The notes beneath the pieces are model-generated. The model ran no database searches. It saw nothing but the letters and a program-made list of their open reading frames with translations, and was not told the DNA's origin. DNA of 64,000 nucleotides from Halomonas sp. PR-M31 (lineage in GTDB: Bacteria; Pseudomonadota; Gammaproteobacteria; Pseudomonadales; Halomonadaceae). Below are positions 31,652 through 40,594 of the stretch, in pieces (position 1 is the first letter of the stretch; the number at the start of each line of letters is the position of its first letter). The stretch is from assembly GCF_001039575.1 (NCBI RefSeq), contig NZ_JIBT01000014.1, positions 37,649 to 101,648 of the forward strand, given 5' to 3'. The position numbers were made by a program, and so were the translations under genes.

Positions 31652-31722
31652 TTGCGTGATCGAAACAAGCTGCGATAATGCGCTTCTACCGCGAGTCATA
31701 TATGGATTTATAGATATATGAC
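31652..31722 (+). promoter_or_regulatory. Probable accA promoter with a palindrome downstream
   Basis: TTGCGT (31652-31657), a 16-base spacer and GATAAT (31674-31679) preceded by TGC form an extended -10 promoter. GTCATATAT (31695-31703) and ATATATGAC (31714-31722) form a perfect 9-bp inverted repeat with a 10-base centre, about 9 bases past the expected transcription start. The position fits a repressor operator or a leader hairpin. Confidence 0.5.
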
Positions 31723-31768
31723 CCTCAGCCAATGATACCGGCTGCCTATTTCAACAAGCAGATGTGCC

Positions 31769-32722
31769 ATGAATCCCAACTATCTGGATTTCGAACAGCC
31801 GATCGCCGAATTACAGGCGAAAATCGAAGAATTGCGGTTGGTCGATAATGACAGCAAGATCAATCTCAGTGATGAAATCGATCGACTCGAGGAGAAGAGC
31901 CAGAAACTCACTGAGTCGATCTTTCGTGATCTGACAGCCTGGCAGGTATCGCAGCTGTCGCGGCATCCCCAGCGCCCCTATACCCTTGATTATTTGGAAG
32001 CCGTCTTCAGCGACTTCGATGAACTGCACGGCGATCGCTATTTTGCCGACGATGCTGCCATCGTGGGCGGCGTCGCGCGGCTGGATGACAAGCCGGTAAT
32101 GGTCATTGGCCACCAGAAGGGGCGTACGGTGCGTGACAAAGTGCGTCGCAACTTCGGTATGCCGCGGCCAGAAGGCTATCGCAAGGCCTGCCGCCTGATG
32201 GAGATGGCCGAGCGTTTCAAGATGCCGGTGCTGACCTTCATCGATACCCCAGGGGCCTATCCCGGCATCGATGCAGAAGAGCGTGGCCAGTCCGAAGCGA
32301 TCGCTTATAACCTGGCCGTCATGTCGCGACTGAAAACACCCATCGTCTCGACCGTCGTCGGCGAAGGAGGCTCCGGTGGCGCTTTGGCCATTGGGGTATG
32401 CGATGAACTCATGATGTTGCAATACTCGACCTATGCGGTCATCTCTCCAGAGGGGTGTGCCTCGATCCTGTGGAAAAGCGCCGAAAAGGCGTCCGATGCG
32501 GCTCAGGCCATGGGCATCACCGCCGAACGACTCAAAGAGCTTGGGTTTGTCGATACATTGATCGACGAGCCGTTGGGAGGCGCCCACCGCTATCCCCAGG
32601 TCATTGCGGAGCGTGTCAAGGAAGGGCTTCTGGCAAGCCTGGAGCGATTGCAGGGGATGGAGACGGAGGCATTGCTCGAACGCCGGTATGAGCGTCTGAT
32701 GAGTTATGGAGCACCAGCATAA
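31769..32722 (+). CDS. accA: Acetyl-CoA carboxylase carboxyltransferase subunit alpha
   Basis: AccA pairs with AccD to move the carboxyl group from biotin to acetyl-CoA, the committed step of fatty-acid synthesis. The 317-residue protein has an N-terminal helical segment ([20 protein letters not shown]), HLDYL-like positions replaced by [36 protein letters not shown] and [14 protein letters not shown] promoter with an adjacent palindrome lies in the 138-base gap after dnaE. Its end overlaps tilS by 17 bases. Confidence 0.97.
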   Translation: MNPNYLDFEQPIAELQAKIEELRLVDNDSKINLSDEIDRLEEKSQKLTESIFRDLTAWQVSQLSRHPQRPYTLDYLEAVFSDFDELHGDRYFADDAAIVGGVARLDDKPVMVIGHQKGRTVRDKVRRNFGMPRPEGYRKACRLMEMAERFKMPVLTFIDTPGAYPGIDAEERGQSEAIAYNLAVMSRLKTPIVSTVVGEGGSGGALAIGVCDELMMLQYSTYAVISPEGCASILWKSAEKASDAAQAMGITAERLKELGFVDTLIDEPLGGAHRYPQVIAERVKEGLLASLERLQGMETEALLERRYERLMSYGAPA

Positions 32723-34006
32723 CGGCGCTATGCCGCTCCAGAGCCTGATCGACAAAGCTCTGTCGAATACACCTTCGAATCAGCCTGTCTGGATCGCTTT
32801 GTCCGGCGGGCTGGATTCTTGTCTGCTGCTGACCCTGGCGGCGCGTGCTGCCCATCGTTTTCCTCGACCCGTCTATGCCTTGCACATCAATCACGGTCTG
32901 CAGTCTGCAGCCACTGATTTCGAGCGTCATTGTTGTGCGCTGTGCGCACGACTTGGTGTACCGCTGTTCGTCGAGCAGGTGCAGATTGAAACGAAAGGGA
33001 AGGGTGTCGAGGCGGCGGCACGAGAGGCCCGCTACGGGGCGTTTGCGCGACGAGTAAGGGCAAGTGAGGCGCTATGGCTGGCCCAGCATGCGGACGATCA
33101 AGCCGAGACGCTGCTGCTGGCTGCGCTACGGGGCAGTGGTGTACGAGGTCTTGCCGGCATGCCGGCAAGGCGTGAGTGGCAGGGCAAAACGGTTCGCAGA
33201 CCCTTGCTGGACTATCCCCGCAGTGTTCTCGAAGAATGGGCCCAGGCACTAGGGGTCGAGTGGGTCGAAGATCCCACCAATGCAGACATCGCCTTTGAGC
33301 GTAACTATCTGCGTCGGCAGATCATGCCGGCACTGACATCTCGTTGGCCCGAGGCGTCCCGTCAGCTGTCTCAGAGCGCGCGCTTGAGCGGCGAGGCAGA
33401 TTCATTACTTGATGAGCTGGCGGCGCTAGATCTTCATGCGGTAGGCGGCACGCCTCATTGTCTCCAGATCGAACCAATCCGCGTGCTGTCCGAACCTCGT
33501 CAGCGATTGTTGATTCGCCATGCTTGCCAACGCCTTGGGCTACCGACGCCTCCGCTTGCGCGTTTACAGACGCTGCTTATTCAGCTCAATGCTCGTCAGG
33601 ATGCGCGGGTAAAGGTCGAGTGGCCCGGCGTAGAGGCTCGCTGCTGGCGCGGCAAGCTCTTTCTTCAGACGCCGATGGCAGAGCTGCCGCCAATGGATTG
33701 GCAGTGCGAATGGGACGGCCGTGCCGGATTGATGACCCCGGTCGGGCGCGTCGAACAGACCCTTACGCCAACGTTGGGCCGTTCAATGGCCTGCTGACAT
33801 TGGCCTTGCGCAAAGGCGGAGAAGTATTGACGGTTGCCGGGCGGGGGCGGCGAGACGTCAAGCGCCTGCTTCAAGAGGCGGCCATCCTCCCCTGGCAGCG
33901 TCCGCAGCAGTTGCTGGCCTGGCACGATGGCACGCTAGTGGCAGTGCTGGGTATCGCCACGGCCCCAGGCTGGCGACAAATAGATCACACCGCTTCGGTA
34001 GACTGA
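32706..34006 (+). CDS. tilS: tRNA(Ile)-lysidine synthase TilS, frameshifted in this sequence
   Basis: TilS converts C34 of the CAU-anticodon tRNA-Ile to lysidine, which is essential for reading AUA. The N-terminal ATP-pyrophosphatase motif [36 protein letters not shown] and the C-terminal domain ([20 protein letters not shown]) are clear. The two parts are in different frames. Adding one G in the GGG run near 33777 joins TPTLG to [15 protein letters not shown] and gives about 433 residues. The start overlaps accA. The 3' end overlaps the convergent ppx gene by 22 bases. Confidence 0.93.
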
Positions 34007-35513
34007 TCGATTTCCAGTACGAAACCTGCAGCTTTCTGATAGCGGCTTTCCTGTTTGAGGTCGTCGAGAAGAAGCGTTCGCTCCGTCAATGCACCAGACA
34101 ATGAAAGATATAAAGCTTCATCTTCAACGCGCAGGGTAAAGTCCCGGATGGGCTGTTCTGGACGTGAGTGATTGAGAATTACCGCCAGACGTAACAAGCG
34201 CGCCAGCCTGGCATAGCGCGAGCGAATCGCCGCAGGCTGTGCCGTAAGCTCCTTGTGCGGAAATTTGCGCCGATGCGCGAGAACCAGAAACGCCAGCGCG
34301 CGTTGCTCTGGCCGCGAGAAACCGGGCAGATCCGAGTTTTCGATCAGGTAAGCGCCGTGACGATGAAATTTGCTGTGAGATACGGCCAGGCCCAGTTCAT
34401 GTAGCCAGGCGCCCCAGGTCAAAAACTGGTGTTGTACGTCGCCAAGCTGCCAGGCCTCGCGTACTTGATCGAAGGCCGTTGTGGCACTACTTGCAACGTT
34501 GTCGGCTTGGCGTGTATCGACGGAATAACGGCGCTGTAGACCATGTAGTGTCTTGAGACGCGAATCTTCAGGGGTATTGCGGCCCACGACGTCGTAAAGC
34601 ACTCCTTCCCGTAGGCGCCATCCGAGTAGCGCATGTAGGTCAGATCGAATGCTTCGAAAATCGCACATAAAATGGCCAGGCCTGCCGGGAAGACTCTAGC
34701 GCGATCCTCCTTCAATCCTTCCATGGTGACTTTGTCGAGTCGCTTTAGCTGGATGACCCTGTCGCGTAAGGCACGCAACCCTTCCAAGCGAATCAGCCCT
34801 TCGGGACTATCGCCGTTGGCGTTGAGAATCGATGCAACGGCCTTGATCGTACCGCTTGAGCCGACCGGATCGGACCAGCCCAATTCAAGGTAGGGACGAC
34901 GGATATTAGCCAATTCAGATAGTGCGGCCAGCTCGGCCTGGCGGAAATTCTTCTCAGTAATATCGCCCTCACCGAAAAAACGACGAGTATAGGTGACGCA
35001 GCCCATATGCAGGCTTTCCAACGCCAAAGGTTCGAACCGCTCACCGACGATGAACTCCGTCGAGCCGCCGCCAATATCCACGATCAAACGCCTACCGTAA
35101 ACATCCGCCAAGGCGTGAGCCGCACCGAGATAGATCAAGCGAGCTTCTTCACGCCCGGCGATGATCTCGATTTCATGTCCGAGCAGTGCTTCGGCATGTT
35201 CGATCAAGACATGACTATTGTGGGCGGCACGCAGAGCATTGGTGCCGACGATACGCAGGTCGGGAGAGTCAATATCCTCAATATAGGAGGCAAAACGGGC
35301 CAGGCAATCCAGCGCACGCTGCATGGCGTCTTCACTTAAGTTATCGTTGTCGTCGAGACCGGCGGCCAGCTGCACCTTTTCGCCCAGTTTGGCGACGACC
35401 TGCAGCTGATCATTCTGATAGTTGGCAACCAACAGGTGAAAACTATTGGAGCCTAGATCAATGGCTGCCAGACGTCGTAGTTGCCCTGCGTCGGTCTGTG
35501 GCGTCCTGCTCAT
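33985..35513 (-). CDS. ppx: Exopolyphosphatase (Ppx/GppA family), frameshifted in this sequence
   Basis: Ppx releases phosphate from polyphosphate chains and opposes Ppk at 42-44 kb. The N-terminal part has the sugar-kinase/Hsp70-fold phosphate loops AAIDLGSNSFHLLVA and VDIGGGSTEFIVGE. The C-terminal HD-like domain is in another frame. Adding one base near 34614 restores RYSDGALREGVLYDVVGR and a 509-residue protein, the normal length. A GppA role (pppGpp hydrolysis) cannot be excluded from sequence alone, but position near ppk and rho favours Ppx. Confidence 0.92.
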
Positions 35514-35622
35514 GAGCTGTCCCTATTTGGTAGTGGTGTCAGGTTGCTGGGCTCCATAGAGCTTGTCAATTATGCATGTCCATCGTTCAATGAGACTGCG
35601 CAACAAAAAAGGCAATAAGACT

Positions 35623-35955
35623 ATGGAAACAACGAGCACTGCCCTGGAATGGCTTTCTGAGACGGCACTGGATGATGTGCTGATACTTTCTGGGGCTACT
35701 CTCTTAGTGTTTACGGCCGAGTGGTGCGCGCCATGTCAGGCATTGATACCGCGTCTGGATAGGGTAATCGAGCGGTATTCGGCCCAATGCCGTTGTTATC
35801 TTGTCGATATTGATCGATACCCGGACGCTGCCCTCAAATACAATGTACGAGGTATGCCGACGCTGCTGCTATTCGTCGATGGTGATCTGGAAGCGTCCCG
35901 GGTGGGGGCCATAAGCGAAGAACAGCTCGAGGCCTTGATCGTCTCGACGCATTGA
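35623..35955 (+). CDS. Thioredoxin-like protein with WCAPC active site
   Basis: The 110-residue protein has a thioredoxin fold, with VFTAEWCAPCQALIPRLDRV around the active site and the cis-Pro segment VRGMPTLLLF. It sits between ppx and rho, the place of trxA in many gammaproteobacteria. It is divergent: the redox site is WCAPC instead of WCGPC and the N-terminus is unlike TrxA. It could be the cell's thioredoxin 1 or a specialised paralogue, so I give no symbol. The ATG at 35623 has only a weak AAGG upstream; a longer start from 35563 seems less likely. Confidence 0.8.
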   Translation: METTSTALEWLSETALDDVLILSGATLLVFTAEWCAPCQALIPRLDRVIERYSAQCRCYLVDIDRYPDAALKYNVRGMPTLLLFVDGDLEASRVGAISEEQLEALIVSTH

Positions 35956-36305
35956 TGACAAAGCTTGCGTTTGACGCTGAGCTTAACTAACATCGAAACA
36001 TTCGCCTGTTCCGAATATTTTTCTGGACGCATTACGCGACCAATTTCCAAGTCGTCAGTAGCCCACTGATTTCAATCCTTGTCCGATACATCGGCTGAAA
36101 TTGAATGATATCAGGCGACATGAACAGCGCCTCTCTCGATACCGATAGCATTCATAGTCTCCTTAGTTGGAGCTTCTATTCAATGAGCCTATTGGCGAGC
36201 GAAAACCCTCAGGGCTCTGAACGCATTGTGCGGCGTATAACACCGCCTCCTGTCCTATTCCGGCGCACGCCGCCACGCTGACAAGAGCAACTTCTGAACA
36301 AACCG
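35956..36305 (+). promoter_or_regulatory. rho leader region
   Basis: This 350-base gap should contain the rho promoter and a regulated leader, since Rho limits its own transcription in E. coli. I see an inverted repeat TTCAAT (36071-36076) with ATTGAA (36100-36105) that encloses CCGA-TACA-TCGG (83-93 of the same block), and an open frame of 53 codons (next entry). A weak stem ATTCG/CGAAT followed by five Ts near 36018 may end the thioredoxin-like transcript. Confidence 0.5.
36120..36281 (+). CDS. Possible 53-codon leader ORF upstream of rho
   Basis: An ATG at 36120 with CAGG five bases before it opens a 53-residue frame that ends at a TGA 24 bases before the rho start. The peptide has a Ser-rich start (MNSASLDTDSIHSLLSWSFY) and a Pro/Arg-rich end (ITPPPVLFRRTPPR). 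E. coli has a short leader frame, rhoL, in the same place, but I see no sequence likeness. The Pro-Pro-Pro triplet could slow ribosomes. It may equally be a chance frame. Confidence 0.3.
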   Translation: MNSASLDTDSIHSLLSWSFYSMSLLASENPQGSERIVRRITPPPVLFRRTPPR

Positions 36306-37565
36306 ATGAATCTTACCGAACTCAAGCAAAAGACCGTGCCGGAACTGCTGGAAATTACTCAGCAAATGGGTATCGACAATCTGGCCCGCTCCCGCAAGCA
36401 AGATATCATTTTTGCCATCTTGAAGAAGCATGCCAAGAGCGGTGAAGACATTTACGGCGATGGCGTGCTGGAAATTCTCCAGGATGGTTTCGGCTTTTTG
36501 CGCAGCGCTGATAGCTCCTATCTGGCTGGACCAGACGACATCTATGTGTCGCCCTCCCAGATACGTCGCTTCAATCTGCGCAAGGGCGACTCCATCGCCG
36601 GCAAGATCCGTCCGCCCAAGGAGGGCGAGCGTTATTTCGCGCTGTTGAAGGTCAATCAGATCAACTTCGATAAGCCGGAGAACGCCAAGCACAAGATACT
36701 TTTCGAGAACCTTACGCCGCTGTTTCCCCAGGAACGCATGTTCATGGAGATCGGCAACGGTTCCACGGAGGATCTCACGTCTCGTATCATCGATCTTACC
36801 GCCCCCATCGGCAAAGGCCAGCGTGGTCTGATCGTATCACCGCCCAAGGCGGGCAAGACGCTGATGTTGCAGAACATCGCCACCTCTATCACCCGTAATA
36901 ACCCCGAGTGCCATCTGATCGTGCTGTTGATCGACGAGCGCCCGGAAGAAGTGACGGAGATGTCCCGCACCGTGCGCGGTGAAGTGGTGGCTTCGACCTT
37001 CGATGAACCCCCCGCGCGTCACGTACAGGTAGCCGAGATGGTCATCGAGAAGGCGAAGCGTCTGGTGGAGCACAAGAAAGACGTGGTCATCCTGCTCGAT
37101 TCCATTACCCGTCTGGCTCGAGCCTATAACACCGTAGTGCCGTCTTCCGGCAAGGTGCTCACCGGTGGCGTCGATGCCCACGCCCTGGAAAAGCCCAAGC
37201 GTTTCTTCGGTGCCGCGCGTAATATCGAGGAGGGAGGCAGTCTCACCATTCTTGCTACCGCCCTGGTCGATACTGGTTCGAAGATGGATGAAGTAATCTT
37301 CGAGGAGTTCAAGGGTACCGGCAACATGGAAGCCCACCTTGATCGCAAACTGGCCGAAAAGCGCGTCTATCCAGCACTCAACATTCGTCGCTCCGGCACC
37401 CGCCGCGAAGATCTGATCGCTTCGGAAGACGAGATGCAGCGCATGTGGATCCTGCGCAAGCTGTTGCATCCCATGGACGACACCGCGGCCACGGAATTCT
37501 TGATCGATCGTCTCAAGGATACCAAGACTAATCTGGAGTTCTTCGAGGCCATGAAGAGACGTTGA
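36306..37565 (+). CDS. rho: Transcription termination factor Rho
   Basis: Rho is the hexameric RNA helicase that ends transcription of untranslated RNA. The 419-residue protein has the N-terminal helical and RNA-binding cold-shock-like domains ([17 protein letters not shown]), Walker A in [12 protein letters not shown], Walker B and following in [18 protein letters not shown], the Q loop, and the R loop [17 protein letters not shown]. Length is the usual 419, with no insertion. Confidence 0.98.
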   Translation: MNLTELKQKTVPELLEITQQMGIDNLARSRKQDIIFAILKKHAKSGEDIYGDGVLEILQDGFGFLRSADSSYLAGPDDIYVSPSQIRRFNLRKGDSIAGKIRPPKEGERYFALLKVNQINFDKPENAKHKILFENLTPLFPQERMFMEIGNGSTEDLTSRIIDLTAPIGKGQRGLIVSPPKAGKTLMLQNIATSITRNNPECHLIVLLIDERPEEVTEMSRTVRGEVVASTFDEPPARHVQVAEMVIEKAKRLVEHKKDVVILLDSITRLARAYNTVVPSSGKVLTGGVDAHALEKPKRFFGAARNIEEGGSLTILATALVDTGSKMDEVIFEEFKGTGNMEAHLDRKLAEKRVYPALNIRRSGTRREDLIASEDEMQRMWILRKLLHPMDDTAATEFLIDRLKDTKTNLEFFEAMKRR

Positions 37566-37599
37566 TTCTGACCTGCTGCGCTTGACGATACGGCGTTGG

Positions 37600-37807
37600 A
37601 AAACGGCTCAAGCTACTCATTTACTAAAGTAAACTCCGTTTTGGACTCGCGACGTCCATGTCACTCGCTCTGCGAGCAGCGGAGCTGCCCAAATCGTCGA
37701 TCCTAACGATTTGTGGCCGTTTTCCGCCTGGCCTCGGGAAAGCCGCGATGCATATAGCCACCAGGCCAGGCAGTGAAAGAAGGGGCGGCATGCTATGCTG
37801 CCCCTTC
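37600..37807. repeat. Nested inverted repeats between rho and ubiD
   Basis: Four inverted repeats lie in 208 bases. AAAACGG/CCGTTTT (37600-37606, 37636-37642) encloses TTTACT/AGTAAA. CAAATCGT/ACGATTTG is at 37690-37697 and 37706-37713. GCCTGGCC/GGCCAGGC is at 37726-37733 and 37764-37771. GAAGGGGCGGCA/TGCTGCCCCTTC is at 37779-37790 and 37796-37807, a 12-bp stem with one G-T pair that ends 24 bases before the ubiD start codon. Some may serve as the rho terminator. The cluster could also be a small palindromic repeat element. Confidence 0.65.
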
Positions 37808-37831
37808 TGTCGTTCGGGAGATGGTAATCGC

Positions 37832-39319
37832 ATGAAATACAAGGATCTGCGTGAGTTCGTCGCGGCGCTGGAAAAGAGCGGCGAGCTCATGCGTGTGACT
37901 GCTGAGGTGGACCCCTACTTGGAAATCACCGAGATCTGCGATCGTACTCTACGTGCCGGTGGGCCGGCATTGCTGTTCGAGAACGTCAAGGGGCACACCA
38001 TGCCGGTGCTGGGCAATCTGTTCGGTACGCCGAAGCGAGTAGCCCTGGGCATGGGACAGGAATCGGTGGAGGCGTTGAGGGAAGTGGGCAAGCTGCTGGC
38101 CTTTCTCAAGGAGCCGGAGCCACCCAAGGGCTTTCGCGATGCGCTGGACAAGCTGCCGGTCTTTCGTCAGGTCATGAGCATGGGGCCCAAGACAGTCAGG
38201 CGCGCGCCGGTGCAAGAGGTGGTGCTCGAAGGCGACGATGTCGATCTCGATCGTATTCCCATTCAGCACTGTTGGCCCGGCGACGTGGCCCCGCTGGTGA
38301 CCTGGGCACTGGTGGTGACCAAGGGGCCACACAAGGAGCGACAAAATCTAGGGATCTACCGTCAGCAGAAGCTCTCCCGAAACCGTTTGATCATGCGCTG
38401 GCTATCCCATCGTGGCGGCGCGCTTGATTTCAAGGAGTGGTGCGCGGCGCACCCCGGCGAGCCTTTTCCCGTAGCCGTCGCCTTGGGCGCGGATCCGGCG
38501 ACCATTCTCGGCGCGGTCACCCCGGTGCCGGATACGCTTTCGGAGTATGCGTTTGCCGGACTACTGCGCGGCTCACGCACGGAGCTGGTCAAATGCGGGC
38601 ATGCGGATCTTCAGGTGCCGGCATCCAGCGAGATCGTGCTGGAGGGCTTCATTTACCCTGACGATACCGCGCCGGAAGGCCCTTATGGCGATCACACCGG
38701 CTATTACAACGAAGTCGAGACGTTTCCGGTATTCACCATCGAGCGCATAACCCATCGCCGGGATCCGATCTATCATTCCACCTATACCGGGCGTCCGCCG
38801 GACGAGCCGGCAATTCTCGGGTTGGCGCTAAACGAGGTCTTCGTGCCGATCCTGAGCAAGCAGTTCCCAGAGATCGTCGATTTCTACCTGCCTCCGGAGG
38901 GCTGCTCTTATCGCATGGCCGTGGTAACCATGAAGAAGCAGTATCCGGGCCATGCCAAACGGGTGATGATGGGGGTATGGAGCTTTCTGCGCCAGTTCAT
39001 GTACACCAAGTTCGTTATCGTGCTGGACGACGATGTAGATGCGCGGCGCTGGGAAGATGTGATCTGGGCGATCACCACCCGCATGGACCCGGCACGGGAC
39101 ACGGTAATGGTGGAAAACACACCGATCGATTATCTTGATTTTGCCTCCCCGGTAGCGGGGCTAGGATCGAAAATGGGGCTGGATGCGACCGCCAAATGGC
39201 CTGGCGAGACCGATCGCGAGTGGGGTGAGCCCATTGCCATGGATGAGGCGGTCAAGGCGCAGGTGGACGCCCGCTGGGATGAGCTGGGCATAATCCTGCC
39301 CCGAGTAGCGGATCAATGA
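37832..39319 (+). CDS. ubiD: 4-hydroxy-3-polyprenylbenzoate decarboxylase UbiD
   Basis: UbiD decarboxylates the polyprenylated ring in ubiquinone synthesis and needs the prenylated flavin made by UbiX. The 495-residue protein opens [20 protein letters not shown] and has the family segments [33 protein letters not shown] and [14 protein letters not shown], which hold the prenyl-FMN and metal ligands. GGGAG precedes the ATG at 37832. It lies 28 bases before fre, the same order as in E. coli. Confidence 0.96.
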   Translation: MKYKDLREFVAALEKSGELMRVTAEVDPYLEITEICDRTLRAGGPALLFENVKGHTMPVLGNLFGTPKRVALGMGQESVEALREVGKLLAFLKEPEPPKGFRDALDKLPVFRQVMSMGPKTVRRAPVQEVVLEGDDVDLDRIPIQHCWPGDVAPLVTWALVVTKGPHKERQNLGIYRQQKLSRNRLIMRWLSHRGGALDFKEWCAAHPGEPFPVAVALGADPATILGAVTPVPDTLSEYAFAGLLRGSRTELVKCGHADLQVPASSEIVLEGFIYPDDTAPEGPYGDHTGYYNEVETFPVFTIERITHRRDPIYHSTYTGRPPDEPAILGLALNEVFVPILSKQFPEIVDFYLPPEGCSYRMAVVTMKKQYPGHAKRVMMGVWSFLRQFMYTKFVIVLDDDVDARRWEDVIWAITTRMDPARDTVMVENTPIDYLDFASPVAGLGSKMGLDATAKWPGETDREWGEPIAMDEAVKAQVDARWDELGIILPRVADQ

Positions 39320-39347
39320 ATCGCTTCGATAATCATATGAGGACAGC

Positions 39348-40097
39348 ATGACGGCAAGGACTCTGATCTGTTACGTGAGCGCGGTAGAAGATCTGACATC
39401 CGATGTCTTTCGCGTACATCTGGAGGGCCGCGCCGAAGCGATGGCTCATGCGCCAGGCCAGTATCTCGAGCTCAATCTGGAGGACGATGTCTGGGTGCCG
39501 TTCTCCATTGCCAACGCTCATCGTGGCGATGGCACCGTCGAATTGCATATCCAGCACTGGCCGGAACACGACAACTCTCAGCGACTGCGGGAGCTGGTGT
39601 TGAAAGCAGGTAAGCTAAGGGTGCGCATGCCCGGCGGCGAGTGCCGTCTGGACCCGGATAGTACGCGCCCACTGCTACTTATTGCTGCAGGCACTGGCTT
39701 TGCTCAGATGAAGGCGCTACTGGAAGCCGCCTTGGCTGCGGACAATGCATTACCTGTTTCATTCTGGTGGGCCGTGCGGGAGCGTCGAGATTTTTATCTC
39801 GAGAGCTTGGCCCGAGAGTGGGCCGAGACCCACGCCAACTTCTATTTTCATGCGGTATCGGAAGCACCCATTGAAGCAGGCTTCGATGAGGAGCGCGTAT
39901 TTGGCCATCAAGGGCGTATCGATCAGGTTCTGGTGGAGAACTTGCAAGACATCTCGGGTTACGATGTCTATCTATCCGGATCTCCTGGCATGGTTTACGC
40001 CTGCATCGATATTTTGAAGCCTTTGGGCTTGGATCTTGAACGCGTGTTTTCGGATGTTTTTTCCTACGCGCCCCGCGAGTCGTCGAACCCTCGTTGA
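39348..40097 (+). CDS. fre: NAD(P)H-flavin reductase (Fre-like)
   Basis: The 249-residue protein is a member of the ferredoxin-NADP reductase superfamily without an iron-sulfur domain. It has the flavin motif VPFSIANAHRGDG (RxYS-like), the NAD-binding LLIAAGTGFAQMKALLE and the C-terminal YLSGSPGMVYA. Fre supplies free reduced flavin; E. coli fre also follows ubiD. AGGA precedes the ATG. The link to ubiquinone synthesis is by position only. Confidence 0.9.
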   Translation: MTARTLICYVSAVEDLTSDVFRVHLEGRAEAMAHAPGQYLELNLEDDVWVPFSIANAHRGDGTVELHIQHWPEHDNSQRLRELVLKAGKLRVRMPGGECRLDPDSTRPLLLIAAGTGFAQMKALLEAALAADNALPVSFWWAVRERRDFYLESLAREWAETHANFYFHAVSEAPIEAGFDEERVFGHQGRIDQVLVENLQDISGYDVYLSGSPGMVYACIDILKPLGLDLERVFSDVFSYAPRESSNPR

Positions 40098-40148
40098 TGC
40101 GCTAAAATATCTTTCCCCTGATATTATTCAATGAACGGAGATATGCCC

Positions 40149-40274
40149 GTGGCTGAGTACGATCCCAACTTCAAGGATAAGAGCGGATTCTTGTCCCTCT
40201 TTCTGGGTCTGGTGGTGCTGGTCGGTATGAGTGCCTTGCCTGCGACAATTGTTTGGGTCCAGTATTTCGAATGA
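40149..40274 (+). CDS. Small single-pass membrane protein, 41 or 43 residues
   Basis: A short frame encodes MAEYDPNFKDKSGF, then about 20 hydrophobic residues (SLFLGLVVLVGMSALPATIV), ending WVQYFE. GGAG at 40138-40141 is well spaced for the GTG at 40149; an ATG at 40143 is in frame but very close to it. The charged start, single membrane helix and good ribosome binding site make it a likely real gene. I do not recognise its family. Confidence 0.6.
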   Translation: MAEYDPNFKDKSGFLSLFLGLVVLVGMSALPATIVWVQYFE

Positions 40275-40277
40275 CGG

Positions 40278-40305
40278 TTGCCAACCCGGATAAGCCGTGT
40301 AGGAT
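40278..40305 (+). promoter_or_regulatory. Promoter of the DAHP synthase leader
   Basis: TTGCCA (40278-40283) differs from TTGACA by one base. A 16-base spacer and TAGGAT (40300-40305) follow. Transcription would start near 40312, about 18 bases before the leader-peptide ATG. Confidence 0.5.
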
Positions 40306-40329
40306 AGAAAAGAAATTCAGGAGCTGACC

Positions 40330-40476
40330 ATGTTGCCCGCCCCAATACGTAGCTACACCGACATTTCTGCCCAGCTTCAGCTGGCGTTTGCGTGTGCATG
40401 TTACCGGGTAGGCTATTGGCGCTGGTTTAGTCATGATGCGCTCAGTGGTCAGATCTCGATGAATTACGTCAGATGA
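40330..40476 (+). CDS. Candidate aromatic-rich leader peptide of the DAHP synthase attenuator
   Basis: A 48-codon frame begins at ATG 40330 behind AGGAG, the best ribosome binding site in the region. Residues 24-34 read CYRVGYWRWFS, with five aromatic residues (Y25, Y29, W30, W32, F33) in nine codons. Leader peptides such as TrpL and PheL carry clusters of codons for the end product in the same way. It ends 56 bases before the terminator hairpin and 118 bases before the DAHP synthase start. The frame is seen; its role is inferred. At 48 codons it is longer than classic leaders. Confidence 0.6.
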   Translation: MLPAPIRSYTDISAQLQLAFACACYRVGYWRWFSHDALSGQISMNYVR

Positions 40477-40486
40477 CCTGAACCAA

Positions 40487-40563
40487 GAGGCGCATCCTGA
40501 ATCAGCAGGGTTGCCTCCATCAACGCAATAACCCCCCGGTGGCAACTCCACCGGGGGGTTTTT
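40487..40563 (+). terminator. Attenuator: intrinsic terminator with competing hairpins before DAHP synthase
   Basis: CCCCCCGGTGG (40532-40542), a 5-base loop and CCACCGGGGGG (40548-40558) form a perfect 11-bp stem followed by five Ts. GTTGCC at 40510-40515 is the exact complement of GGCAAC at 40541-40546 inside the terminator; with flanking pairs this makes a plausible antiterminator. GAGGCG (40487-40492) with TGCCTC (40512-40517), plus CCTG/CAGG inside, could in turn hide the antiterminator arm. Only 31 bases separate the T tract from the start codon, so the gene must be transcribed through it. Confidence 0.7.
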
Positions 40564-40594
40564 GTTGGCAGCAAGCCGGCCAGGAAACATGACG

